The notes below the pieces were generated by a model. It worked only from the letters and a program-made list of their open reading frames with translations. It did no database searches and was not told the origin of the DNA. The position numbers and the translations under genes are program-made. Shown piece after piece: positions 10,662 through 22,259 of a stretch of 64,000 bases of DNA (the first letter of the stretch is position 1; every line of letters begins with the position of its first letter). The stretch comes from Ceratothoa steindachneri (taxonomy: Eukaryota > Arthropoda > Malacostraca > Isopoda > Cymothoidae), in assembly GCA_963969495.1 (NCBI GenBank), contig OZ018331.1, forward strand, positions 149,420,779 to 149,484,778, read 5' to 3'.

Positions 10662-12513
10662 GTGCTCGGGCAGTCCCATCGAAAAAATGGAGGTCCCCCA
10701 CCCCCTGTGCTTGCGCAGGGGACCCTCCATATCTCTCTAACCGGAGAGGGGGCTCACTCCTCTCCTTCGCGTACGGGTGTAGGGGACTCCCCCTCACCCC
10801 CTTCTCTGGAGGTGCTTTCGAGCACCTCCCTATCTCCAGCGGCAGTCCCTCCTTTGCTTTCCAAGGGGACTGCCAAGAAAGCCAGCCGCTCCATATCGAA
10901 GCGGCTCAGTAGGGCAAACCCCCTTAGGGGGGGAGAGGGAAGCCAGGCCACTTCGGTCGCTTCCCTCAAAAGACCTGCTGGCAAGAATTTTAAACCTTGC
11001 TGGGGTCAAGGCCTGTGCCTTCCCAAACAAGACTGCTGACGCTGTCAAGGGGACCTGCGATGTCCTGGGAGGGGATGGCCAACTGGAGGCCCCTCCTGTG
11101 ATAGACATGGTCTTTGAGGAAAGCCAGCCTCAGACGGTAGGGCCTTCCATAGGGGAAAAACCGGGCTCGGCGCCAAGCACCGAACCCGAATCCGCCCCTA
11201 TGCAAGGTCCTCCGCAAATGGCTGGGGCCTCCGAGGCAGTACAAGGAGGGAAGGGATCTCCTCTGACCGGTGCCCCTGCGACCACCACGACATGGCTGAG
11301 GCCAGTCCTTCTGGCCTGGGGGCTCCTTCCCGCAGAGGTGAGAAGCGGGTTCATTCCCCGCCCTCCTCCAAGATCGGCACATCCGGCCCCTCTGCCCCCC
11401 CCCCCCCCGGTTGCGAAGCCCCTGACTAAGACGAAAAGTGCACAGGGCGGAACCTCGATGATATCGGGGCTCCTCATTCAGAGGTTATCTGGCGTTTTCG
11501 AGCCCGCTGGCTTCAAACGCTTCCTCGTTATTCGCTCTACTGATGGCACCATGTGTGCCAAGGGCAAGATGATCCATCAGAGGAGAGGAGGATTAGCTAG
11601 TGCAATTGGTAGAGAGCCGAAGGTGACCCGTTTCTCGGACGGGAGCCTTCTGGCGAATCCCGCTGAGGCGGCCAAGATAAGTGCTCTTCCGACACTTCAT
11701 GGCACGCCGGTGAGTGTGACGCCGCACTCTACCATGAACTTTGTGAAAGGAGTAGTTTATGCGAGGGAACTCGTTGACTAATCCATTGAGTACATCACCT
11801 TAGAGCTGGCCGACCATGGGGCGGTCAAGGTCGAACGTGTGATGAGAAAACAGGGAGGGGCCTCGAGACCCACCCCTACACTCTTCGTCACGTTCGACTG
11901 TGACAAGCTCCCTGAGTCGGTGCGTGCTGATTGGTACTGTCACCACTTCGGCCATACAAATCGATCTTGTAGACGTGCAAAGTCAGGGTCACCTGAAGTC
12001 TGTGTAAATTGCTCCAAGGCCGCACACGATAAGTCTAAATCGTGTGTGGCCAAGTGTCTCAATTACAGAGATTATTCGAAGCAATGTGGTGCATATCTCC
12101 TTGAGAGAGAAATCCTAGCCGTTCAGGCCCAGGATCGACTCTCATTCCACGAGTCTAAGGACTTGGTCCTGGCGCACCCGGCTCTGCCTGGGACGTCATA
12201 TGCCTCAATAGTTAGAAAGGCACCCTCTGCTCCTGACCCATCCAGGCCAACGAGCACGGTTGTTTCCACGCCCATTCGGAGCCCTTCTGCGGGCTCTACT
12301 CAACCCGAGCACTACCCTGGTAAAGCTGGTGGCAAAAAGGGTTCCTACCCAGCCCCGGCTAAAACCAGGGCTCCCCCTTCTTCCCCCAGCGTGACCGTTT
12401 CCCTTAAGGCGAAACGGCCACGTGCCTCCACCGATTCGTTAGACTCGCAGGGGGCAACACCCCTGAAGCTGGTCGCCAGGCCATCTTCCGGGGTTCCTAA
12501 AGCTGTCCCCTGA
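10662..12513 (+). pseudogene. ORF1 (gag-like) of copy B, broken
   Basis: The proline/serine-rich N-terminal part (10662-11039) and the RNA-binding part (11098-11781, then 11839-12513) are in separate frames. The conserved block runs FKRFLVIRSTDGT, FSDGSLLANPAEAAKISAL, STMNFVKGVVYARELVD. Relative to copy D, an in-frame 48-bp deletion near 11938 removes the first cysteine of zinc knuckle 1, and a deletion near 12062-12075 damages the third knuckle. A stop at 11781 replaces a tyrosine codon. ORF1 proteins of this clade bind element RNA. Confidence 0.83.
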
Positions 12514-12822
12514 AAGGAGGACAGCAACAAAGGAGCTTCGGCTCCTTCGCCCACGCCTAGATGTGGTGCGAGTGGCTCGGAGACGGTGGTTCCTCGAAAA
12601 GAGGGCCCCCCCCCTTCCGAAGCCGCAACGCCCGCCTAAGGTTTCGAGGCGGAGGGAGGAAAAGACTCGCATGGCGAGCACAACCTCCCCCAATAAGTCC
12701 TCGAATGCGACAGCGCTTTGTCCGGCCAACAGCGCCCGGGGTTCTGACTCCAGGAAGCGTACTGCCATTCCCGTGAGGGTCTTCTGTTTGAGGAGGGCTC
12801 CCGCGTCTCCTCCGAGCTAGGC

Positions 12823-15800
12823 CTGGAGGGCATATTCCTTCAATGGAATTGCCGTGGACTCTGGGCCAACTGGGGGGAGCTGCGGAGGCTCGTCTTGTCC
12901 CGTTCCCCGTTAGCTATCTTTTTGCAGGAGACCATGCTAGGCGCCTGCCCCCTGCCCGCCCTCCCAGGGTATAAGGGTCTTGCAACCCCACCACCACGGG
13001 ATGGCCGGGCTGGGGGATGCACGGTTTACACCCGGCATGATGTCTCCGTTCTTCATTTCTCTTTAGATACCTCCTTTCAGGCAGTGGCTGTGCAGCTGCA
13101 CCTGGATAGGAGGTATACTATCATTTCTGCGTACATTCCACCGTCAGCTGACTTCGACGCGGGGAACTTCCGCCGCGTCGTGGCACGGTTGCCGAGGCCC
13201 TTTCTTTTGCTTGGAGATCTGAACGGCAGGCATCCTCTCTGGGTAGATTACTCAATAAATCCCAGGGGACAAGTGCTTGCCGATCTGATTGAAGAGCTTG
13301 AGATGGGTGTCCTAAACGTGGATGAGTTTACGCATCATTGTCCGAGAACCGCTTCATTTTCTTGCCTTGACCTATCTTTGTGCTCTTCGGATGTACAGCC
13401 TGATTTTGATTGGGGGGTGGTCGATGACCTCCATGGTAGTGATCACTTTCCCATTCAAATATCATTTTCAGGGCAACTGCCGCCTGAGAGCGTACCTCGG
13501 TGGTGCTTGGCGCGGGCGCGGTGGCCTGCATTTCAGGAAATGACTGAATTCTCTATCTCCGTTGAGGAGTTTAGGTCGGTAGATGAGGCCGTTGAGTTCT
13601 TCTCCGGCAACCTCATCGCCTTGGGCCTGACTACTATTCCTAGGACGTCTGGCCATTTTGCACGCCGACCACTCCCATGGTGGTGGGCCGAGTGTGAGAC
13701 CGCCCTCAAACAGAAGCGTTATGCCTACATGCGCTATAAGCGCCGCCCAAACGATTTCACTGTCGCTGAATTTCGTCGGGCTAGGGCTAGGTTCCGGTAT
13801 ATTTCGAAGCACGCCCGCCGCTCTTCTTGGTGGGCATACGTGTCTTCACTTAACGGGAAGACCCCTTTAGCAGAGGTGTGGAAGCGAGTCAAAAGGATTC
13901 GGGGCAAGTTCTCGCAGGATCCCCCTCTTATTCTCCAGGAGAATGGGACCGCAATCTCGGACCCCGCGTCAGTGGCGGAATCCTTAGCGACCGCTTTTTC
14001 GGCATTCTCTAGCCGGGATGCTGCTCCGCCAGCATTCAATGCACGTCGTGATGTCGCCGAAGGCCGCCGGCTGGACTTTACCTCCAGAGCAGAGGCGGAG
14101 AACCCTTCAATGACAGGTTTACTGTGAGTGAGTTGCGCTCCGCTCTTGCTTCGTGCGCGGACACCGCCCATGGTCCGGACGATGTCCCGTACGCCATGCT
14201 TCGACACCTGGGTGAGCGAGGCATGGCCTTTCTGTTAGATTTGTTCGACAGGATCTGGGTGGAAGGTCTTCTACCAGACTCCTGGCGAATCGCTTCTCTG
14301 CTCGCCTTTCGCAAACCGGGACCGGGGAGAGATCACTCTACTCCGACCGGTTTCCGCCCAATCTCTCTAACCTCTTGCGTGTGCAAGTTGATGGAGAAAT
14401 TTGTAAATGTTAGACTAGCCTTTTTCCTGGACAGCGGAGGCCATCTGTCTTCTGCACAGTGCTGCTTCCGCAAGTTCCACTCCACGTCGGATGCTCTGCT
14501 CCGACTGGAAAATACCGCCTGCGAGGCTTTCCTTCGTAGACAGCACTACGCCATGGTCTTTTTTGATGTGGAGAAGGCCTATGATACCGCATGGCGATAC
14601 GGTATCATGGAGACTCTCCACACGATGGGGGCTAGGGGACACCTCCCAATGTTTATATCTGAATTTTTGCGAGATCATCGATTCCGCGTGCCTGTGGGGG
14701 GAGCCCTCTCCGGCCCAAAGGAGCAGGAAGAGGGTGTCCCGCAGGGAAGTGTCCTCAGTGTCACTCTCTTTGCCCTGAACATCAACGGCATCACCTCGGT
14801 GCTGCCAGAAGATGTTCTCGCTACGCTCTACGTGGAAGACCTTTCGATCTCTTTTGGCGCGGCCCAGATGCCAACTCTGGAGCGTCGACTCCAACAGGCA
14901 TTGAACTGCGTCTCTCGCTATGCCGAAGCGCACAGGTTTCGGTTTTCTTTGGCCAAGACTAAGGTGGTCCACTTCTGCTGCCATCTACCGCTCCACCCTG
15001 ACCCAGATTTGTTTCTTAATGGGGTGCACCTTGATGTGGTTGAATCGACCACCGCACTGTTTCCTTGGTCTTGTATTCGACCGACGCCGCACCTGGGAGG
15101 CTCATATTTGCAGCCTTAGGGTCTCTTGTGCCCGCGCTTGGGGCGCTGATAGGGCTACTGCCTTACTTTTTTATCGATCCTTTGTTCGTTCGAAGCTCGA
15201 CTACGGATGCGAGTTTTATGCATCCGCAGCCGAGCGTTTATTGCGGAAGGTGGATTTAATCCACCACACAGGCCTTCGCCTTGCGACCGGTGCCTTCCGC
15301 ACTTCCCCCATTGAGAGCCTGTTGTTCGATGCTGGGGAGATGCCACTCGCTTTGCGCCGCGTGCAGTGCATCACTCGCCTGTACGTTCGAACCCTTCGCC
15401 TCTCTCAGTCGCCAACAGCTTTCACTGCATCCGCAGCTGATCTCGATGGTGCCTATGCCGCCGAGAGACGCCAGTCATACCCTAAGCCGCTTGGGTTTAG
15501 AGCCAGGAAACTCCTTCGAGAGCTAGATATAGCTTTCGGGTCGTTGGCGCCCCTGGTTCTGCCCAGGATGTCACCCTGGAGGGTACCACCCTTCGACTAT
15601 TTGTCGCCACGCCTCTGCTCCCAAAGCTTCTACTGCGCCGGGAGTATTGCGTTCGACCTTTTTGGAGCACACATCGTGTCACGCTGGAACCGTGCGAATG
15701 TATACGGATGGCACCACGTCCCAGGAGAGGGTTGGTTTCCACGCTGTATCCCATCTATTTGAAGTCAGCGGGGCTCTGCTAGGCGCTGCGTCTGCCTTCA

Positions 15801-16470
15801 TGGCTTAGCTGGTTGCAATACACCACTCGGTACGGGAGATTACCCGACGTGCCCGGTTTGGATACCGGAGTGTGACTTATAACGACTAACAAAACACCCT
15901 GAGTGCTCTCGGGCATTGGACTCTCCGCATTGCCTGGTTTACGATATCCGTGACGCCACGGTTTTGGCGACCCAGGCGGATGTTGAGATTATCTTCTGCT
16001 GGCTTCCCTGATATGTAGGAATTGCGGGGAATGAGCGCGACAGAGTCGGCGAGGACTGGGCGATCAGACCAGTGTTTTACTCTTCCTCACACCGATTATA
16101 TGGCAGGAATGCGAGCAGCTCTCCGGTCTGCTTGGCAAAAAAAATGGGAGACGGTCGAGGGGAACCTAAAGTTACCTGCCATTGCGCTGCAACTGTTCCC
16201 GTGGACCTACCCCTCAATGTCGCGACGCCCCCAGGTTGCTTTCTGTCGTCTCCGAATTGGACACACTCGCGGGACGCACCGCCATTTGATGGAGCGCTCG
16301 CCAGCGCCCTACTGTGAAGATGCGTCCCTCAGACTGTTCGGCACATTCTTATTGAATGTCCCAGTTTGGGTCATCGCGGGCGCTCGTTACCTGTCCAGAG
16401 TGGGGTCGCTACCACTTTTCTCTTGTACTCGGGACAGGTATGGGCACACTGACTTGTTGACTTTATGACT
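12823..16470 (+). pseudogene. ORF2 (endonuclease-RT-RNase H) of copy B, broken
   Basis: The AP-type endonuclease begins at IFLQWNCRGL (12832), continues with LQETM, GDLNGRHPLW and ends at GSDHFPI (about 13440). RT follows (about 14120-15060) with GFRPISLTSCVCKLMEK, FFDVEKAYD and PQGSVLSVTLF. The catalytic box reads YVED instead of YVDD, so this copy could not polymerise. Frame changes occur near 14100 and 15060. A 30-40-bp deletion near 15130 and loss of much of the first RNase H half (15740-15800) follow. From 15780 on, the RNase H and C-terminal region is frameshifted repeatedly. Confidence 0.85.
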
Positions 16471-16683
16471 TTTTGGAGGCTGGCCGGAGACAGCCTCCTT
16501 CTTGCGTTTTAGCCTTTTCATTTGTTGTTATTTTTTTTGCCCTTGTCCTTTTTAGCATTATTTGTTATTTACATATTCTTATTTGTTTCTTAATATAGCC
16601 TAGTAGTAGGCTGTTTCATGTACTGCGACTTATGCCCAAGCAGGCAGTCGCCAGATGGGCTCCATCAAAAAAAAATACTGTGA

Positions 16684-17880
16684 ATGATTCAATTGAATTG
16701 TAAAACCTGGTGTGTCTGTAAAGTGATGGACAAAGTTAGTATAGGTCAATACATTCAAGGAGTGCATTCGTCTACTGGAGAGTTGGTGTCTGGAAAAGTG
16801 TTAAGTAGAGGAGGAAAATATAGGAACTGCTATACCCTACAAAATGATTCCGACGGTGTTGGTTGGATCAATTTAGATTATTTGATTGAGTGGTTCCTTG
16901 TTCAAAAGCTTATGTTCACTTCAGGTGATGTTAGTGCTGCGAAGGAGAGTTGAAATGAAAAACTGGCTCGCCAACGATGTTTACAAAGAAGTTGAAGATG
17001 AGGGGTAATAAGAATGAGTTTGTGATGGGTGATTACTGAAATAATTAAGAACAAGAAGACCATCACCAAAGCCAGATTAGTAGTGTATTAGTTTGAGGAG
17101 GATACTTTCAACTTGAAGAGATTCTCCGGCTTGCTCTTGAGAACCTGATCATTTGACCTTTGCTTTAGCTGCTACTAAACAGTCAAAACTTCTCACAGTA
17201 GATGTGAAAACAGCTTACCTGCATGGAGATGAAATTGAGCACAATGTGTACCAGAGTACTTTGATGGTAAATTATGTAAGTTGGAAAGGACTGTGTATGG
17301 GTTGTGAAATGCAGCAAGGGCCTGGTATACACAGGTTAAAAGAGAGCTACTTGTACTCAGTGAAGATGTTTTCCTTGATCAATCATTATTTTACTGGTAT
17401 AATGAAGGAAATTTTGCTGGCATCATTTTTGTGTATGTTGACAATTTTCTTTGGGCAGGAATGACAGAATTTGAGAACATCGTTAAATAGCTGAATGGCA
17501 TGTTCTCTACCTGAACTTTTACATCAAGATCATTCAAATATGTTGGACTTAACATTAATACCATCAAAGAGACTATTGCTGGAGGTCAATTTCAATATGC
17601 ATCTACAATTTCACCAATAAAATTAGTTACCAACTTGCCACTATGAAGCGAAGCAAATTATCTTAATCTTAAAAAGTGCAATATTGTGCCTTACTTGGAC
17701 AGTTGAATTGGATTGTTGCACATACAAGACCTGACATTGCCTTTGAAACCTGACCTGAGCATATCATACACTAATGCTACTATTGGATATTTACTTGAGT
17801 GAACAAACTAATTTTGCCTATTACCTCAGACCTCTACTGGTGGTCAGGGCGGATGTGTTAATCTGAGGCTCCTCTATTAT
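16684..17880 (+). pseudogene. Ty1/copia (GalEa-like) pol fragment
   Basis: A short open stretch (16684-16953) is followed by interrupted frames reading ...MKNWLANDVYKEVEDEG, KNKKTITKARLVV, then at 17153 FALAATKQSKLLTVDVKTAYLHGDEIE, the copia RT signature. The expected continuations, WYNEGNFAGIICVYVDDFLWAG-like and LNWIAHTRPDIAFE-like, are visible in shifted frames to about 17750. Stops and indels are frequent, so it is a fossil. GalEa-type copia elements are known from crustaceans, which fits the host guess. The C-terminal end of the same protein reappears at 21995-22211. Confidence 0.75.
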
Positions 17881-18274
17881 GCCTCTTTAATCTTAGTAAA
17901 TGTTGCTGAATCTTATTGAGAGGTTACCAGTGAATCATAAACTAATTACTAACCTAATTAACATAACTTTCATAGTGATTCTTAAATAAGTTCACCTTTA
18001 ATAAGTGATAAAATCAAAATAGTGAAGCCTAAATTTATTTATCAATCTGAGTGTGTGTCCTATTTTCCACAATATACCTCGTGCCTGATTTGACCCGTTG
18101 TGGAGTTGCCAACTACTTTTAAGTGAATTTCTCGATTTGACTTTTTCATTCCACTTAACTTTAAGCTAGGAATGCGAAATAACCAATCAAGTAAACCCCG
18201 GAGAAGTACTACAAATCCAGTAAGGTACAAAGAATCATCTTTATCTTCTAAGATAAATAGTAAAAGGCCCAAGA

Positions 18275-19165
18275 AATAGGGCAAATAGAGTGCTGGGTTT
18301 CATTAAGAGAAATGTCAGTTACAAAAGTAAGGAGGTTATTCTTAAACTCTATAACTCTTATGTTAGGCCACATCTAGAGTACTGTATACAGGCATGGTCC
18401 CTACATTTTAGACACGATATTAACCTTCTCGAGTCAGTGCAACGGAGGGCAACAAAGATTATTCCTTCCCTGAGGCACCTTGAATATATAGATAGACTGA
18501 GGGTATTAAACATGTTCTCATTCGAAAGGAGGTGTGTGAGAGGGGATATGATTGAGCTGTTTAAAATTTTTTCTGGGATAGGTAAATTGGATGTTAGCAA
18601 GTTTTTGGAGTTAGATGATGGAAATTGGACTAGAGGTCACCACTTGAAAATTAAAAAGCAAGGGTGTAGGTTGGATTTAAGAAAATATTTTTTCACCAAT
18701 AGAGTGGTAGATTTCTGGAACAAATTGCCGTGGGGGGTAGTAGGTAGTCCAAGTCTAAATGTATTTAATTTAAGAGTAGGTTGGATGAGTTTATGGGGAG
18801 GGAAGGTTGTGATGGTTCCTAAGTTTTGTATATATTAAAATTGTTTGTATATATCTATAGCTGCATGATTTAGTTCTTGACAAGCCTTGATTGGTGATAC
18901 CCTTGTTTGTGGATGCAATCCTCTGGATGTAGTTTTCTTGGGAGTTTGGGTGCCTTAAAAAAGAGGCTGTTTGACTCGGATGACCTATGATGGGCCCTTG
19001 TGGCTTTTGTCATCTGTTATATTATATTGTAGGGGACTTTGATTTTGTCTTCCCCTGGCGATGGTGCTTTTTATGGGTGGGGTTTGTGGATGACCTTTGA
19101 TAGGCCCTTGTGGCTTTTGTCATCCATGAAATTATGTTATCTTATGTTACAAACAACATGGCACC
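18275..19165 (+). mobile_element. CR1/L2-type non-LTR fragment, ORF2 C-terminus and 3' UTR
   Basis: An open frame at 18290-18838 encodes the C-terminal domain common to CR1-group elements: LYNSYVRPHLEYCIQAW, LESVQRRATKIIPSL, FERRCVRGDMIELFKI, RKYFFTNRVVDFWNKLP. It is 5'-truncated. The 3' UTR carries a directly repeated block (GATGACCT..GATGGGCCCTTGTGGCTTTTGTCATC) at about 18979-19014 and again at about 19091-19125, ending in an ATTATGTTAT-type tail. Confidence 0.78.
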
Positions 19166-19415
19166 TACTAACAACGTCCCTGCCACCATTTTTTCTCCCT
19201 CCAATGGAGGATTAGTGGGGGTGCAAGCGTTGACCTATGTTTCCTTAGAGGAGCATCTAAAGAGTATAAGACTAACTCTTGCTACTATGAATAATTCTCG
19301 AATTAATATTTCTACTATGGATAAGAAGGTGAGTGATCTTCTTGAAGACATTTTTCACAGATTCTCAACATACAGTGCTGCTTAGATATGTCACAAACAG
19401 CCATTGACAAAATAT

Positions 19416-20868
19416 CTATGTAATCAGTACTGTTGAGTAACAACTTGGCATTCTGTGTTTCTCACACATACAAACAGAGTGAGAGCTCTTACTCCCCACA
19501 TGTACACACCATTTGGGCCGAAGCTCAAAGAACTTTGATATACCAATCTTAAAATTGGGGAACTTCGCCTTGTAAATTGCGTACAATTCTGCGACGTTTA
19601 CCAAAATTAGTCTTTTCTGTTTACGAACCTTTTCACCATTGATTCTGACAGAAACAAAGTCTTTCTTTCCTGGGCACATTCTGGAAAACTCATCTCTTGA
19701 TGAAACAATTCAACAGCAGTAATAATATCTTGTGACAGTTACTTACTCCCTAGATAGGCGTTGGGTCGTGCAAGGATTCCAGATTTTCTTTTTAGATCTT
19801 TCACTTGGTTTATTGCATATTTTGAAACACCAAATTCATTGCACGTTTTTTCAATAGTCGAGCTTTCTGGAACAAGTGTCAATATTTGAATTTTGTCCTG
19901 TTTGGATTTGCAATTTTTCAATTTCTCCTTCATCAAATAAGTCAGAACATTTTGTGCAAGCTTCTTTGGTGGTATCCTGTGACTGTATTGATTCTTCGAT
20001 AATGTTTTGAACAGTGGCTACCTTCTTTGCTACAACTTCTTGAACCTCCGATACTTTCCGCTTACCATAATTTACCTTGTCTCTCATTCTTATTTTAGTT
20101 TTAATTGGGGAACATTCTAGTAGTAAAACACTTGAGTTGAGGGATTCGAAGGTCTCTTCAAATGACTGCTCGCTGGCATCTTCAAGTGTTGTTTCTTCAT
20201 ACATGGGGTAATCTGAAGGTGCTTTCATCTGGGTATCACAACGTGCACAGACCTTCTGCCCAGGTTTAAGGTTGTACATTTCAGCTCTTGGGCTTTTCCC
20301 AACCCGAAATAATCCTGAAAAAGATGGGGACAGTAAATAGATAGAACTTCGACTACTCAACAACACACAAAGCTTATCCCCTCGTCTCATTTTTTTAATG
20401 TTTACAACCTTCGGGCTAGGGGTATTTCCTGCAATAGATAATTGTAAATACTGTTCACAAAAACTGTAATGAGTTTTGTATTTAGTGTATAAATAAATCA
20501 TATCATATCATATAATGTGAAATTAAACTTATTTCTAAAATGTAACTTTACATAAATTATATTTTACATAAAGAACTAATGAATTTCTACTTACCAGTCA
20601 TTCGCTTTTTATGCTTCTGGAATGGATCAGCACAACATGTCTGCAAACTTTGATATCTACTTAAAAAGACACTCTCATGATAATAACAAAGTGAGTCACC
20701 TTCTTTGCATTTATATCCAGTTCTTACTTCTAACAATTTAACACTGTCCTTGGATAAGTCTTCCAAAGATAAGACACCTTTTTTCTGTGAAAAATTAGTG
20801 CTGTGGCAATCCTCCTTCAGATAATTTCCAATACAGCATTTGCTAGACTCAGCTTTTGCATCAGCCAT
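19416..20868 (-). pseudogene. Spliced gene of an unnamed metazoan family, probably decayed
   Basis: Exon 1 runs from an ATG at 20868 to 20595 with donor GTAAGT. It encodes a Cys/His-rich segment (KCKEGDSLCYYHE, LQTCCADPFQKHKK). An acceptor TTTTTCAG opens exon 2 at 20314, and the junction codon restores GLFRVGKSP..LKPGQKVCARC. Exon 2 changes frame near 19930, where ELFDEG shifts to KEKLKNCKSKQDKIQILTLVP. A possible donor GTAAGT lies near 19747. A last segment (about 19700-19416) reads DEFSRMCPGKKDFVSVR, KRLILVNVAELYAIYK, KFFELRPKWCVHVG, HSVCMCEKH. I recognise this arrangement from uncharacterised proteins of several invertebrates but know no function. The single frame shift suggests a pseudogene, though a small unseen intron is possible. 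Confidence 0.6.
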
Positions 20869-21990
20869 CCTGCTAAGCAAATTTGAATTTCATTACTAAC
20901 ATTGAAGTATCATTACAAGCATCCCTACCAATCAGCCCAATACATCAGAAGCCAAAAATATCAGGTTTCAAATAGAAACCATGTTATACAGAATTCATGA
21001 TATAAAGGGGTCCTGCTGTAACACTGATAGTGTCCTGAATTCAGCATTGTGAAAATGAAGGAAGGAATAATGGAACAAATAAGATATTTAGGAAAGCTAG
21101 TGTATAGACCTTTCCCTTCAAACACAAAAAATTTGAAGGGGGTCCTCATGTTTCCACGGAGTCAAAAAGATCAAAAGGTCAAGGTCATTTTCTAAAAATC
21201 ATGAAAATTGACTATATTTGAAACACTATTTCTCAGCTGCTATGTAGGTTCAACTGCCAGAAAAGGTTTTAAATACAATGAAAGACATATATCATCATAT
21301 CCTATCAGTTATAACTTTTAGTATTGATTCTAAGTATGAATATTTTGAATCAGAAGTTGGTTCAGATGTGACGATTTGTTCAATATTTCAGTTTTTGCTA
21401 GCTTATAACTCTTTGATGGTTAGAGATAGACTGGTTTTGATTGCTTTTTTTGGAATCTATGGCCCTGATTTTGTATGACCTGAACTTTTCGGACCTATAT
21501 CTTTCAAACTACATATTTTATGAGGCCTCAAAGTTGGCGATTTTGAAAAATTGACTTAGTCTCTAAAAAGCCCCCTAAATTATGTGGGCAATATCTCCGG
21601 AACTGTTTGAAGTACAGAGCTATAATTTTGCATGTGAAGTTCTTTTATGACATGTATCAACATACCTCCCTAAAAATGAAGAAAATCCAATATGGTCACC
21701 TGGCAAGTGTTTTTAAAATTTGTCTGATTTTGTGTGGAATGACCTAATTGAAACTAGATCTCCAAAACTTAAAACAAGCAAGTGAGGAGTGTGAGAATCA
21801 TCTAGAGAGGGAATTAAACATGCTTAAGAATTAACCCTTCAGGCATAAACTCCTAATCAGTGGAGATTCTCTACCCAAGCACGAGCTTCTTAACAACAAT
21901 CCTGAGCCCACTGTTTGAAATGCCCTAAAAAATATACTGCCTAACTTTAACTTGCAGCTTATTCAGAATAGCTCTTTCTTTGGTAAAGAG
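20869..21990. other. Intergenic AT-rich stretch without a recognisable gene
   Basis: No splice-bounded or long conserved frame is visible. The sequence is AT-rich and simple, and it separates the - strand spliced gene from the resumed copia remnant. The 3' boundary of the material inserted in the copia element lies somewhere in 20900-21990. Confidence 0.5.
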
Positions 21991-21994
21991 AGAT

Positions 21995-22211
21995 TCCAAC
22001 TCTGCTCATTTGAAAATAAATTGTGTTGATAATAAAAGCCTGTTTGATGCAATTCACTCTTCCAAAAGTCTGGAAGATAGAAGGTAGAGAGACACTGGAT
22101 ATTGCTGTCCTAAGAGACAGGCTCAACAGAGGAGAAGTAACTAAAGTTCCATGGGTGTTACAAGGGCAGCTCACTGACTGCTTCACCAAAAGAGTCGCAT
22201 GTACAAAGTGA
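21995..22211 (+). pseudogene. C-terminal RNase H end of the copia element
   Basis: Two frames together give CVDNKSLFDAIHSSKSLEDRR and then, after an indel, LDIAVLRDRLNRGEVTKVPWV and QLTDCFTKRVACTK with a stop at 22209-22211. This is the end of a copia RNase H. It follows from where the RT fragment at 17153-17880 breaks off, so one element appears to have been split by about 4 kb of later insertions. Confidence 0.68.
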
Positions 22212-22259
22212 CTTAGAGTGGCTGTTTGCCAAGACTGAGTACATGTTGTGTTATGCTGG

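Larger units (their letters stand above)
10204..16675 (+). mobile_element. I-clade non-LTR retrotransposon copy B, near full length
   Basis: It starts at TCATAC right after the A-tail of copy A and shares its 5' UTR with copy D (26718 onward: CTCCCACAACTTTCTCT, GATCGGGGCTGAGG). The order is 5' UTR, gag-like ORF1, AP-type endonuclease, RT, RNase H, CCHC-like C-terminus and 3' UTR with palindrome (16597-16612), then a run of A at about 16666-16675. Frameshifts and small deletions break both ORFs. High similarity to copy D suggests recent activity of the family. Confidence 0.9.

Noticed and set aside
10276..11477. Minus-strand open frames across I-clade copies
   Set aside because: They mirror GC-rich coding sequence on the plus strand and have no motifs; the same holds for minus frames in copies D, E and J.
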